Source: CAJQQY01 sp045106765
GTDB lineage: Bacteria > Bacteroidota > Bacteroidia > Chitinophagales > Saprospiraceae
Assembly: GCA_045106765.1 (NCBI GenBank)
Contig: JBGCFD010000045.1
Coordinates: 31,530 to 95,529, forward strand
Length of the DNA stretch: 64,000 nt
Reading direction: 5' to 3'
The notes under the pieces were generated by a model that searched no databases, was not told where the DNA came from, and was given only the letters and a program-made list of their open reading frames with translations. This document shows, piece after piece, positions 38,076 to 47,776 of this stretch; within the stretch, counting starts at the first letter, position 1; each line of letters starts with the position of its first letter. The translations under genes and the position numbers were made by a program.

Positions 38076-41000
38076 ATGAAAAAATTAAACACCTTATTCG
38101 TCTTTCTTTCTTTATTTTCAAATATATCTTTTGCTCAAACATGTTTACCTAATGGAATTATTTTTACTACTCAATCTGAGTTAGATGCTTTTCCAAACCT
38201 TTATCCAAATTGTACTGAAATAACTGGTAATGTAAAGATAAAAGGTACTGTCAATAATTTGGATAGTTTGATTCAGATAACGACTATTGGTGGTGACCTT
38301 GAAATTGATTCTAGTGAGGTGGAAGCATTAACAGGTTTGGATAATTTAATCTCAGTTGGTAGTGACATGAGTATTACCGATAATTCAGATTTAGTTTTTC
38401 TAAACGGATTAGAAGGACTTATTTCAATTAGTGGTTCATTTGCAATAGAAAAAAATCCGAGACTAAGTAGTTTAAATGGATTAAACAATTTACAGAATGT
38501 TGGAGCTACATTCTATATAGGTACGACAGGAACAATGATTGCAGGTTTTGAACAATTTCATGATTTGACAGGATTGGATGGATTGACAAGGGTCGGAGAG
38601 TTTTATCTTAGTGGTATGGGTAATTTAACTGGTTTATCTGGTTTTGAAAATTTAGATACAATAGATACTAAATTTGAAATATTCAATAACAATAATTTGG
38701 AGACTTTAGAAGGACTAGAATGGATGACTCATATCCCTAGCGAGTTTAGAATAACTGGTAATCATAATCTGCAAAGTTTTAAAGGATTGGAAAATCTAGA
38801 AATAATAGAAGGTGATTTTTTGTTCGCAGGAAATGATTCACTTGATGATGTTACAGCGATGAGTAATTTACATACGATTGAGGGAAGTATGACTCTTATT
38901 AGTTTATTAACTTTATCCTCCTTGGAAGGATTTAGTAATTTAGTTAATGTAGAGAAAATAGAGCTACAATTCGTTAGTGCTTTGACATCTCTGTCAGGAT
39001 TAGAAAATATAAATACGACTAATTTAATAGAGTTGGTATTATTTGAAAATCCAATGCTCGCCTTTTGTAATCAACCTAATATTTGTGACTTCATATTAAA
39101 CGGAGGCAATGCAACTCTTATCAATAATGCTTTTGGTTGTAATGACATCATGCTGATAGCAGAGATCTGTAACCCCTCAGGGTCCACCTGTTCTTTTGGA
39201 AATGTAGCCTTAACGAATCAAGATGAAGTTGATAATTTTCCTAGTCTTTATCCTAATTGTACAGAGGTACTTGGTAATTTTACCATTGAAGGAGAGATAA
39301 GTAATTTAGATAGTTTGGAACAACTTACGTCTGTCTTAGGAGCATTGCGAGTAAGTGATTGTGATAGTTTAATGAGTTTAAATGGTTTACATAATATAAA
39401 TTCAGTAGGAAGTTTATGGATATCGGGTCATCTAAATTTAAAGAATTTGAATGGTTTGGAAAGCCTTGATGAAATCGCTGATGGAATTCTCATAGGTGGA
39501 AATGATTCTTTAATTACCCTTAATGGAATTGGAACAATTATAAATATTGGAACATTAACGATTGATACAAATCCTAATTTAGAAGATATTTCGAGTTTGA
39601 GTTCGTTGGCATCAATAGATGGAAATCTTGAAGTTCGAAGTTGCCATTCATTAATAACACTTTTAGGTTTACAGAACATTACGTCAGTTTCCTCTAGTAT
39701 TTTTATTGATGATAATGCAATCTTAGAAAATATTCAAGCTATTGAAAATATTGATTTAGGATTGTTGTCAGGAGGGTTTTCCTTATCGTTTAATCCTTTC
39801 TTGGAGACTTGTAACTACTTTAATATTTGTAACCACCTTAATAATATGGGAGGGATAAGTATTAATAATAATGCAACTGGATGCGATAGCGAGCAAGAAG
39901 TAGAAACAGCTTGTGCTAATAATTTTTCGAAAGTGAATCACTTTTTTTTCTATGATTTAAATCAAAATAAAATTAAAGATATTGATGAGGTCTTCATTGC
40001 TGATCTTCCTCTTAACGTAAGTCCGATTAATTTAAATTCGTATTCAAATGCGATAAATGGGGGAGCCGTTTATATAGAACAGCAGGGCGAATATATTTTA
40101 ACTTTTGATACCTTGATGTATCAAGATTGGCAGTTAATAACTGATTCGGTCAGCTATCATCTTTCGATAGATAGTCCAAATTTTTGTGATACGATTTATT
40201 TTGGATTGTATCCTTCTGTGGAAAGATCTTATATGGTTTCATTGATCAATGGACCACCTGCAAGATGTGGAGAATTTAAAACATTTGAAGTGAGTGCCAA
40301 GAACTTAGGGACAACAGTTACCAGCGGAACTATTTGGTTAGAAGTAGATAATTTAATTGCTCAAACCAATTATATTGATATTCCTGATACGATAAACGCT
40401 AATATTTATGGGTGGCATTTTGAAAATTTATTTCCAGGATTTACTGAGACTAAACAGATTAGTTTAGAAATTCCAATTCCTCCAAATGTTGTCTTAGGTG
40501 ATAGTTTATCTTTTAGTTCTTATGTTGACTATGAAGATGTTAATGGAATGACTACTACGAATACCTTTAATTATATAACTGAAATCCGTTGCTCCTTCGA
40601 CCCAAACGACAAACTTGTCAATCCATCTCGTAACAATAATTTTACATTATTTGAAGAAGACTTAGTTTATACCATCCGTTTCCAAAATACAGGAAATGAC
40701 GAAGCTTACGACATTATCATAAGAGATACTTTAGATGACAATCTAGACCCAATAACTTTCAGAATGTTGTCCACCAGCCATCCAAACAGTCTAATTACAA
40801 GCATGGAGGCCGATCAATTTTTGACATTTAATTTTGAAAATATTTACTTGCCAGATAGCACGACTAACTTCGATGCAAGTCAAGGATATGTGAGTTATTT
40901 GATTGCTCCAAAAGAAGGATTAGCAGAAGAAACTTTGATTGAAAATACGGCGAGTATCTATTTTGATTTTAATCCACCGATTGTGACGAATACGACAGAG

Positions 41001-41294
41001 AATGTCATGGTTTCAGAATTACCGACGAGTATTCATCATCTTGGAGGAACGACAAGAATGAAGATTGAGATTTTTCCCAATCCAGTTTCGGATAATATTT
41101 TTATAAAAAAAGAAAAATACGAAACGCTAGAATATCAAATCACAGATGTCAACGGACGAATTTTGATGAATGGAGAGTTGATAGATGAAATTCATAACAT
41201 TACATTTACAAGAATAAATTCAGGTATTTATTTTATGAAAATAACTAATCCTGCAACAGGAGAATATATTGTTGAGAAATTGATTAAATTATAA
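38076..41294 (+). CDS. Secreted L-domain/leucine-rich protein with DUF7619-like and T9SS domains
   Basis: 1072 residues from ATG 38076 (MKKLNTLFVFLSLFSN signal peptide); upstream frame to 38016 rejected. Two homologous halves: residues about 21-370 and 371-620, each opening with (Q/N)xxE(L/V)DxFPxLYPNCTE and ending with a Cys cap (AFCNQPNIC…, ETCNYFNIC…). Between are receptor-L-like repeats (LxGLxNLxxIxGxLxI). About 640-835 is a beta-rich linker; 839-975 a DUF7619-like module starting CSFDPNDK and containing YTIRFQNTGNDEAYDI; T9SS sorting domain from 995. Typical of large Bacteroidota surface adhesins; ligand unknown. A collapsed copy lies 330 bp upstream. Confidence 0.82.
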   Translation: MKKLNTLFVFLSLFSNISFAQTCLPNGIIFTTQSELDAFPNLYPNCTEITGNVKIKGTVNNLDSLIQITTIGGDLEIDSSEVEALTGLDNLISVGSDMSITDNSDLVFLNGLEGLISISGSFAIEKNPRLSSLNGLNNLQNVGATFYIGTTGTMIAGFEQFHDLTGLDGLTRVGEFYLSGMGNLTGLSGFENLDTIDTKFEIFNNNNLETLEGLEWMTHIPSEFRITGNHNLQSFKGLENLEIIEGDFLFAGNDSLDDVTAMSNLHTIEGSMTLISLLTLSSLEGFSNLVNVEKIELQFVSALTSLSGLENINTTNLIELVLFENPMLAFCNQPNICDFILNGGNATLINNAFGCNDIMLIAEICNPSGSTCSFGNVALTNQDEVDNFPSLYPNCTEVLGNFTIEGEISNLDSLEQLTSVLGALRVSDCDSLMSLNGLHNINSVGSLWISGHLNLKNLNGLESLDEIADGILIGGNDSLITLNGIGTIINIGTLTIDTNPNLEDISSLSSLASIDGNLEVRSCHSLITLLGLQNITSVSSSIFIDDNAILENIQAIENIDLGLLSGGFSLSFNPFLETCNYFNICNHLNNMGGISINNNATGCDSEQEVETACANNFSKVNHFFFYDLNQNKIKDIDEVFIADLPLNVSPINLNSYSNAINGGAVYIEQQGEYILTFDTLMYQDWQLITDSVSYHLSIDSPNFCDTIYFGLYPSVERSYMVSLINGPPARCGEFKTFEVSAKNLGTTVTSGTIWLEVDNLIAQTNYIDIPDTINANIYGWHFENLFPGFTETKQISLEIPIPPNVVLGDSLSFSSYVDYEDVNGMTTTNTFNYITEIRCSFDPNDKLVNPSRNNNFTLFEEDLVYTIRFQNTGNDEAYDIIIRDTLDDNLDPITFRMLSTSHPNSLITSMEADQFLTFNFENIYLPDSTTNFDASQGYVSYLIAPKEGLAEETLIENTASIYFDFNPPIVTNTTENVMVSELPTSIHHLGGTTRMKIEIFPNPVSDNIFIKKEKYETLEYQITDVNGRILMNGELIDEIHNITFTRINSGIYFMKITNPATGEYIVEKLIKL

Positions 41295-41328
41295 TAACAA
41301 TATATTTGCAAAAAATATTTTGCATTTA

Positions 41329-41372
41329 AAAAGTGAAGAAGTGATTTCGAAGTCACCTCTTCACTTTTTCTT
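41329..41372. terminator. Bidirectional terminator hairpin
   Basis: AAAAAGTGAAGA…TCTTCACTTTTT stem with an inner GTGATTTCGAAGTCAC stem, flanked by A- and T-runs, between convergent stop codons. Confidence 0.85.
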
Positions 41373-41375
41373 TTT

Positions 41376-42464
41376 TTAATCTACAGGTGATTCTACAAAT
41401 CCTTTCCAATTTTTCATGTAATTGATGAATTTTTCACCTAGCCCTTGACTTTGTAAATATTCCTCGCTAACTGGAAGAGAGATAGTTTCGAAATTGGCAT
41501 CATTCATAACTTTGACTGGAAAATCATGATGTAAAATTCCTGATCTTCCAAGCGTAACGAAATCTACTTTTGAATTAATTATTTCAGTTACTTGTTTTGC
41601 AGAATTAATTTTTCCTGCTACAGTCAATTTTACATTTTGGAAATCTAACTCCGTAAAATGTTGTAATAAGGTTCTGTCCTTATGCTCTTCCTCTTCTGGA
41701 AATTTAAAACAATCCCAAAGAGAAATATCTAAGAAATCAATTTTGTCAGCATCAATTAACTGTTGGCAAAGTGTTTTCATTTCAGTTAATTGCATTCCAA
41801 ATCTTTCTGGCGAAAGTCGAACACCTAACAAGAAATTATCGCCACAAGATACTCTGACTCCCTCAATTATTTCAAATAATAAACGTGCTCGATTTTTTAA
41901 AGAACCACCATATTGATCATTTCTCTGATTGATACTTTGACTTAAAAATTGGGCAACGATGTAACCGTGTGCTCCATGAATTTCTACGCCATCATAACCG
42001 CTATGTTTTGCTCTAACTGCTGCTGCAATAAAATCATCTCTTAGTTCTTTCACCTCTTCCAAACTTAAACCTCTAGCTCCTTTCCGTTCTACTGTTGATG
42101 GAGCAACTGGTGCACTTTCTAGCAAACTTGGTTCAGACCGCATGCCTGCATGGTGCAGTTGAATGACTGCCAAACTTCCATGAGATTGGATCGCTTTGGC
42201 TAATCGAGTATGTCCTTCAATATGTTTGTCATCGAATATTCCTAATTGTCCAGGGAAGCCTTGTCCGATGGCTTGCACATGACTTGCACAAGTCATTACT
42301 AAACCAAATTGTCCTTTGGCTCGCATCGTCAACCATTGAAATTCCTCTTCTGAAAGTGTCCCATCTTTATGACTTTGAGTATTAGTTAATGGAGCAAGCA
42401 TAAATCTATTTTTCATAGTTACTCCAGAAGAAAAAGAAATAGTATCATCTAATTTTTTCATCAA
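41376..42464 (-). CDS. Old Yellow Enzyme-family NADH:flavin oxidoreductase
   Basis: 362 residues. FMN barrel motifs: NRFMLAPLTN near the start, VIQLHHAGMRS (the His-His pair that binds the substrate carbonyl is modified to LHHAG), DGVEIHGAHGYIVAQFLSQ, INQRNDQYGGSLKNRARLL, and FVTLGRSGILHHDFP near the phosphate site. It reduces activated C=C bonds using NAD(P)H; of the class represented by YqjM. Physiological substrate unknown. Single gene; ATG at the second Met is also possible. Confidence 0.92.
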   Translation of the reverse strand: MMKKLDDTISFSSGVTMKNRFMLAPLTNTQSHKDGTLSEEEFQWLTMRAKGQFGLVMTCASHVQAIGQGFPGQLGIFDDKHIEGHTRLAKAIQSHGSLAVIQLHHAGMRSEPSLLESAPVAPSTVERKGARGLSLEEVKELRDDFIAAAVRAKHSGYDGVEIHGAHGYIVAQFLSQSINQRNDQYGGSLKNRARLLFEIIEGVRVSCGDNFLLGVRLSPERFGMQLTEMKTLCQQLIDADKIDFLDISLWDCFKFPEEEEHKDRTLLQHFTELDFQNVKLTVAGKINSAKQVTEIINSKVDFVTLGRSGILHHDFPVKVMNDANFETISLPVSEEYLQSQGLGEKFINYMKNWKGFVESPVD

Positions 42465-42876
42465 ATATATTTTTGGTAAAGGTAATTTTATTAGTGTATT
42501 ATGTCTAAGTTTGCCTATCCTGTTTTTTAAAATACTAATTTTAAATTTCGTAATTATATTGTTATGAAATAATAAATTTAAAGAAAGAACTAAAGTAGCC
42601 TTTCTCGATCTCGGCGGAATTGTATTTATTCAATAATAGAGTTTATTCTAAATAGAATTGTATGAGCGACCGTAAAACGTAAAACGTCAAACGAATAAAG
42701 TCTAATAATCAGCAAGTAAAATCCGAATTAAAATAAAGTTTAGAACAGGTTTACTTTTAACTAGAATAGTGCATAACTAATTGTTGATGATCAAATCAAA
42801 TCATCAAAATATAATTATGTTTGTAGAAAGTTGGAAAATAATGACAAATTAAACTTCTGTTTTAAAATAAATAAAT
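42465..42876. other. Gene-free stretch (412 bp)
   Basis: AT-rich divergent spacer between the flavoenzyme and the 273-residue protein. It contains CGTAAAACGTAAAACGTC near 42670, resembling a short segment at 21439 (CGTAAAACGTCTAACGTCC), but no clear hairpin, gene or promoter was recognised. Confidence 0.5.
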
Positions 42877-43698
42877 ATGAAAAATAAAAAATTATTATGG
42901 CTACTTGTGATACCCGCTTTTTTTGCATTAAAGTATTTGTGGAACTATGAAAATCATTGGATAGAAGGACATTATACCGCACCACACAGTTCGAGGATGC
43001 ATAGAAATGTTCAAGTCCATTCTTTTATCAAAAATAGTATGACCGCACCTATTTTTACAGATGACACTTTTGTAGACTTTTTTCGAAATGGAACATATGT
43101 AATGAATTGGCACAACTTCGAGTACGGAACTTATGAGCTAGAAGATAGCGTAGTCATCCTGACTAATCAAGATGATGAAACTTGGAAATTAAAATATGAA
43201 AGAGATGATTCGACTAAAGTAAGATCATTTGCTTACTCATATCCCCAAGGTGATAGTTATGAAAAACCGATCAAAATGAAGTACAGAAAAAATCGAAATA
43301 AAAGTAGCTATCCATTCACCTTAAAAAATAATAAGTGGCGAATAAAAGCCACCGAAGATTTATCAACCAATGAGATCATCGACCGCTTGCAAAACATGAT
43401 TGGTTATTATATTAAATGTGTCGAATGGAGTAATGAAGAAAAATTCAAATTCAAATTTTATAGCACACCAAGTCCGATTCGAGCATCAGGATATTTTTTT
43501 ATTGGTCGCTCAAAAGAGAAATCAGCAAAGTGGTGTGAGTTTTTTTCTAATCCAGATGATTGTGATGAGTCTTTAGAAATTATTAAAAAATTTGCTCGAG
43601 ATAATGACGTGAACTGGTACAAATCAATCAATGGTTATTTGAGAATATTAGCAGCCTTGGAGCATCTTCAAGAAGGGGTAGGAGAATATAGGGAATAG
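42877..43698 (+). CDS. Hypothetical membrane-anchored protein
   Basis: 273 residues. A hydrophobic N-terminal segment (about 5-21, LLWLLVIPAFFALKYLW) without a clear cleavage site suggests an anchor. Residues 60-135 look like a lipocalin/META-type small beta domain (FRNGTYVMNWHNFEYGTYEL, then DSVVILTNQDDETWKLKYE), and the C-terminal third is helical with two Cys pairs. No family recognised. Followed at 111 bp by another secreted hypothetical. Confidence 0.6.
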   Translation: MKNKKLLWLLVIPAFFALKYLWNYENHWIEGHYTAPHSSRMHRNVQVHSFIKNSMTAPIFTDDTFVDFFRNGTYVMNWHNFEYGTYELEDSVVILTNQDDETWKLKYERDDSTKVRSFAYSYPQGDSYEKPIKMKYRKNRNKSSYPFTLKNNKWRIKATEDLSTNEIIDRLQNMIGYYIKCVEWSNEEKFKFKFYSTPSPIRASGYFFIGRSKEKSAKWCEFFSNPDDCDESLEIIKKFARDNDVNWYKSINGYLRILAALEHLQEGVGEYRE

Positions 43699-43755
43699 AG
43701 TATTCTACCTAAAATCGTTTTTCTTCAAATAGATGCATCTCAATAAATAAAATTT

Positions 43756-43763
43756 TATCTTTG
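43756..43763 (+). promoter_or_regulatory. Bacteroidota-type -7 element (TATCTTTG)
   Basis: TATCTTTG matches TAnnTTTG and lies 47 bp before the ATG at 43810. No convincing -33 TTTG is visible. Confidence 0.45.
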
Positions 43764-43809
43764 TAAAATTCGTTCTAGTACGGTCTTACTTAAATAAAAA
43801 AAGAAAAAC

Positions 43810-44307
43810 ATGAAATATTTACTACTTAGTTGCTGCTTATTATTTGTTGCTTATTCCGCTCAATCACAATTCCATGTAGATGAAAATGGATTAACTATCA
43901 TCGTAACTGATGGAACTGATAATGGTAAGAATAGTGAAATCTCTTCGAGAAATGATATTCCTACTTCTTATGACCAAATCAGATCTAGGCCAGGTCAATC
44001 TGGAAAATCTGGTTCCGCTAAAAACGCCTTAGTTTTTAATGATCCAATTCGATCTTTAGGAATGAAAAATTGTATCCAAGCGGCTGCCTTCTTGGATCGC
44101 CCAAAGTTTGGAAAAATTGGATTTATGTTAATTTTTTCATTGAATGACTCGATAGGTGGCAAACAAGCTATCCATACTGAAAATGGAAAAACCTATAAGG
44201 GGGTTTATAGACTTATTCGTCAAAAAACTTCAAGCGAGGAGGTAATCCCAAAAGGTATGACTACTTATAAAGTGGAAGGTACATTTTTGCTCTTAGGTAT
44301 GTCTTAA
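43810..44307 (+). CDS. Hypothetical secreted protein
   Basis: 165 residues, signal peptide to about residue 19 (AYSAQSQ). The mature part has a low-complexity Gly/Ser/Arg stretch (SRPGQSGKSGSAKN) followed by a beta-rich C-terminus. No domain recognised and no T9SS tail. A TATCTTTG promoter element precedes it. Convergent with the NlpC/P60 gene. Confidence 0.55.
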   Translation: MKYLLLSCCLLFVAYSAQSQFHVDENGLTIIVTDGTDNGKNSEISSRNDIPTSYDQIRSRPGQSGKSGSAKNALVFNDPIRSLGMKNCIQAAAFLDRPKFGKIGFMLIFSLNDSIGGKQAIHTENGKTYKGVYRLIRQKTSSEEVIPKGMTTYKVEGTFLLLGMS

Positions 44308-44337
44308 CTCCAATAGAAGAGATGAAGAGGCTGTCTG

Positions 44338-44425
44338 GAAGTGAAAAAATAAAAACCATCACAGAGTTTTTTTACCACATAGGCACATAGAAAACATAGA
44401 ATTTCACCTATGTGCCTATGTAGTA
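44338..44425. repeat. CACATAGG hairpin, copy D
   Basis: ACCACATAGGCACATAG (44373-44389) pairs with CTATGTGCCTATGTAGT (44407-44423). Preceded by GTGAAAAAATAAAAACCATC, as in copy C. Lies between convergent genes, 3' of both. Confidence 0.75.
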
Positions 44426-44502
44426 AAAATATATATGGAGGACTATTTTCTATAATTATTTCTAATATAACTTCTTGCTTTTTTTTATCAGGAATAAATA
44501 TT

Positions 44503-45021
44503 TTATGCCTTGCTTGCCTTCTTTTCAATTACATCTTTCACCATCCATACTTTTGAATTCCAATATTTAGATTTACTTAGATCGTTAATGATTACTCCTT
44601 GTGAAGAAGTACTATGGATAATTTTAATTTGACCATTGATATTTTGGTAGATTATCGCTACGTGAAAAGGAGAGGTTGCTGTAGGTTTTTTAAAGAATAT
44701 TAAATCTCCCTCTTGAGCATTCTCAATGGTTTGATTGACTCCTTTTTTTAGTTGGGCTGAGGAATGCGAAGGAATCTTAATTCCATTTTTCTTCATGACG
44801 TAACTTGTAAACCCTGAGCAATCAAAACCAGTTTTAGGAGATTTTCCTGCATTTTTGTATTTAATATCTATTAATTGAGTAGCCAATCGGACGACATCTT
44901 TTCGTTTTTGATTTATGTTAAACTTTATTTCTTCCTTAGTTAAATCTTGATGGTCAGCTCCCCATCGAAAACATATGATTAGTAGCCCGAGCAATAGCGA
45001 TACATGAATAGTGTTTTTCAT
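44503..45021 (-). CDS. NlpC/P60-family cell-wall peptidase
   Basis: 172 residues, signal peptide or membrane anchor at 5-19. Catalytic Cys68 in TGFDCSGFTSYVM, His120 in SPFHVAIIY and His136 in IKIIHSTS form the papain-like triad; AQEGDLIFFKKP is the conserved strand before the His. It cleaves gamma-D-Glu-diamino acid or related peptide bonds in peptidoglycan. Beside a SleB-type hydrolase gene 154 bp upstream on the same strand. Confidence 0.9.
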   Translation of the reverse strand: MKNTIHVSLLLGLLIICFRWGADHQDLTKEEIKFNINQKRKDVVRLATQLIDIKYKNAGKSPKTGFDCSGFTSYVMKKNGIKIPSHSSAQLKKGVNQTIENAQEGDLIFFKKPTATSPFHVAIIYQNINGQIKIIHSTSSQGVIINDLSKSKYWNSKVWMVKDVIEKKASKA

Positions 45022-45175
45022 GTGACCTTAACGAAAAATGGAATGAAATAATTATTAGTTAGGAGTCAGTCGTCAGATGCTTTTTGTTTTCGTCATTGCT
45101 ATTTTCCCAACGTGTATTTATTGTTATTCCAATATATGGGAAAACCAAAAAGCACCTGACTTCTAAATAAAATAT

Positions 45176-45622
45176 CTAAGCCCTAAAGTAACTATGAGCT
45201 TTGGAGGTGAATACGATTTTATTTTTAATACGAGCGACAAATTTTTTGTTGGTAGCATGCTCTTCATTAAAAAATCCAATGATAGATGATTTCAATACTT
45301 TTTTTCCATCTAACAAAGCTTTTGCTGCCTTGATACTTTCTAAGTCACCTCGATCACCATCTAGATCAAATCGAAAAAGGGCAGAACAAATTCCTGAAAA
45401 TTGTTTGCGTTGATAAATTACATCATGGATATTATCTGGATAGTATTTAGAAGTGACACGATTGAGTACTACATTTCCGACTCTTAATTTTTCTTGATAC
45501 GATTCTCCACCTGCTTCTGAATTGATTACAGAGGTTAAAAGAACTAAATCTACTTCGGAATAATTTTGTGCATTGGAAAGGTAAGAAAGTCCTACGAATA
45601 GGAAAACGATTAAGTTTTTCAT
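45176..45622 (-). CDS. SleB-type cell-wall hydrolase (Hydrolase_2)
   Basis: 148 residues, signal peptide to about residue 18 (SNAQ). VINSEAGGESYQEKLRVGNV carries the catalytic Glu36 of the SleB/CwlJ lytic-transglycosylase fold, followed by VVLNRVTS, YYPDNIHDVIYQRKQFSG and the C-terminal SIIGFFNEEHATNKKFV. Acts on peptidoglycan glycan strands. In non-sporulating bacteria this family serves in wall remodelling. Possibly co-expressed with the NlpC/P60 gene downstream. Confidence 0.85.
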   Translation of the reverse strand: MKNLIVFLFVGLSYLSNAQNYSEVDLVLLTSVINSEAGGESYQEKLRVGNVVLNRVTSKYYPDNIHDVIYQRKQFSGICSALFRFDLDGDRGDLESIKAAKALLDGKKVLKSSIIGFFNEEHATNKKFVARIKNKIVFTSKAHSYFRA

Positions 45623-46145
45623 GGGATAAAAATTATGTTAATGGGATAAAAAATTGTTCTAGTACTAAGTTTTTTTTTGTTTAAATATGCTTAAACTGAT
45701 ATGTTTCTATAATTGTTCAGAAAATGAAAAATTGATTTAATATTAATATAAAATTTGATATGTTGTCACAAAGTTGTGAATATTATATTGGAAATTATAA
45801 TTGATTGGATTCTATTTATTTTTGAGAAATAAAATTATAAGAATAAAAAATCAGTAGGTTAAATGGATGAAAAGTGAGTTTTAGAAAGTTAGATGTTAGC
45901 AATCAACGATTTACAGAATGAAAAAAATACAAATTATTTTTATGTGAATACATAAGTCATTGATTTATGCTATTCAAAAAAAATACTTTATTTTCTTAAG
46001 AATGATCAGATGAAGTTGAAATTTAATTTATTTATTAAATTTAGATGTAATTATAAAATTAGGAATTCAGCCCAATCAAATTTTTTATAAGAAAACCTTA
46101 TTTTCTACAAATCCTGTATTTTTCAAAATACAAAAAAACAAACCA
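45623..46145. other. Gene-free stretch (523 bp)
   Basis: Very AT-rich divergent spacer between the SleB-type gene and the lectin-CAP gene. I see no gene, repeat or strong hairpin in it; presumably it holds both promoters. Confidence 0.5.
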
Positions 46146-47768
46146 ATGAATTACAAATTCAACTTCTTTTCTCGTTTCCAAAAAACAACTAATCACAAGG
46201 AGAGAAACCAAAAAACTTTTCTTTTTAGTTTGGTTTTTACCTTGATTTTCTTTTTGACTTTTTCAAATCAAAAATTAATTGCACAAAATTTCTCTAATTG
46301 TGTAGGTAGTAGTTCCACACAAAAATATACGGGAAGTATGCGTCCATCAGATCAATTATTGGAAGGACAAAATTTAACTTCAGCCAATGGTAAATTTCAT
46401 TTAAGAGTCACCGCTCAAGGCGAATTAGTCATTGAGGAAATTCTTGAAACTCAAACTTGTGAAATTTGTAATGAAAGAATTGTCATGAGAGCAGGACGAC
46501 AAATATGGAAAGCTCCGTCTGGTGGAGGTCTTAAAAATCCACCTCGGATAAGTGTATTTGATATTAATACTGATTGTAATATTTGTTTCGTCAGTAAGCT
46601 AAATCAACAATGGTGTGCAACGAACGGAAATGACGGTAATCAAAATCTGATTGGACAATGCGATAAATTAATTTTGACGAATGATGGAAGACTAGTTTTA
46701 ATTAACGAATATCGACAAGAAATTTGGTCAAATAAGTCATCTCGATCAAGTATTACAAATAATTCGTTGAATAATAATCGAACGAATCTCTCGACCAATC
46801 AAACTCTTTCCAATGATAACAAATTTCATATTTCTAATACTGACTTGAGAAATAATGGACAGAAATCTCAGCATGATTTAGTGGATATGATAGACAAAGG
46901 AAGCAGTAATCAAGATAAGTCAAACTTGGGTAAGGGAACTTATGTGTGCCTTAATCTTTCGGATGGATCTTTAGGTAAAGCAATGGTAGTAGGAGAGGGA
47001 TTATTTTATGGACCCAACCAAGATTCCTACGCGATCAAAATTGTTGAAGGTTCTCGAAAAGGGCAAAAGTATTATTTAAAACCCTATCAAATTGATCGGG
47101 TTGGAGATTGTACTGAAGCATCTCTTCCTAGTTCGTCCTCAGATAATTCTACTAATATAGATCTTAATTTATTGGAACAAAAAATAATGAACGAGATCAA
47201 TATCATTAGAACAAATCCTTGGGCTTATGCTGATGAGTTAGCCAATTTACAATATGCTGAATTTAGAAAAAGTAATAATAATTTTAGTGCTATTGCTATT
47301 GGAAATGATCTAATCATGCGTTGTGATGATGATAATCAAAATTGTCAAAATGCCAATTTGCAAAAATTACAAACCACAATTAATTATCTCCGCTTGCTAC
47401 CTAGATCATTACCATTGCTAAAACCAAATGGAAAATTAGGACAAGCTTCTTCCTTATTGGCAGCTGATCGAGGGGAAATAAAAGGGCGTATTGATAGTCA
47501 AGGAAGATCTCCTGCTTGCCGTGCAGAATCAGTTGGTTACCCTTCTGCAATGGTTGGCGAATGTTTGGATAGTGGATATACGACTGCTGCTGGTTTTGTA
47601 TTTTCTTTATTGATTAGTCCACTTCATAGAAATATAATTCTTAATGCTGATGCTAATGAAATAGGAGTTGATGTAGTTCAGCACAATAATGAAAGAGCGA
47701 ATTATATTAGAAGTGTAATTATGACAGGCAATAATAATTATGCAGATTCACTTGGAAGTTGTAGATAG
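46146..47768 (+). CDS. Secreted bulb-type lectin / CAP (SCP/PR1) fusion protein
   Basis: 540 residues with a long signal-peptide-like N-terminus (hydrophobic 26-42, LIAQ). Residues about 55-205: bulb-type (D-mannose-binding) lectin fold (LLEGQNLTSANGKFHLRVTA, GRLVLINEYRQEIWSN). After a Ser/Asn-rich linker, 261-323 is a small SH3/KOW-like beta domain (GTYVCLNLSDGSLGKAMVVG). Residues 338-535: CAP domain with MNEINIIRTNPWAYADELA, GKLGQASSLLAADRG and SPLHRNIILNADANEIGV. CAP proteins act as secreted proteases, sterol binders or adhesins. The usual catalytic His pair is not complete by eye. No T9SS tail. Confidence 0.78.
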   Translation: MNYKFNFFSRFQKTTNHKERNQKTFLFSLVFTLIFFLTFSNQKLIAQNFSNCVGSSSTQKYTGSMRPSDQLLEGQNLTSANGKFHLRVTAQGELVIEEILETQTCEICNERIVMRAGRQIWKAPSGGGLKNPPRISVFDINTDCNICFVSKLNQQWCATNGNDGNQNLIGQCDKLILTNDGRLVLINEYRQEIWSNKSSRSSITNNSLNNNRTNLSTNQTLSNDNKFHISNTDLRNNGQKSQHDLVDMIDKGSSNQDKSNLGKGTYVCLNLSDGSLGKAMVVGEGLFYGPNQDSYAIKIVEGSRKGQKYYLKPYQIDRVGDCTEASLPSSSSDNSTNIDLNLLEQKIMNEINIIRTNPWAYADELANLQYAEFRKSNNNFSAIAIGNDLIMRCDDDNQNCQNANLQKLQTTINYLRLLPRSLPLLKPNGKLGQASSLLAADRGEIKGRIDSQGRSPACRAESVGYPSAMVGECLDSGYTTAAGFVFSLLISPLHRNIILNADANEIGVDVVQHNNERANYIRSVIMTGNNNYADSLGSCR

Positions 47769-47776
47769 AATTTATT

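Noticed and set aside
42670..42690. CGTAAAACGTAAAACGTC as a regulatory iteron
   Set aside because: Only one loose relative was found (near 21439) and neither is phased or palindromic; chance in AT-rich spacer is likely.
44503..45622. NlpC/P60 plus SleB pair as a phage lysis module
   Set aside because: Both have bacterial signal peptides, and no holin or phage structural genes are nearby; ordinary wall remodelling is simpler.
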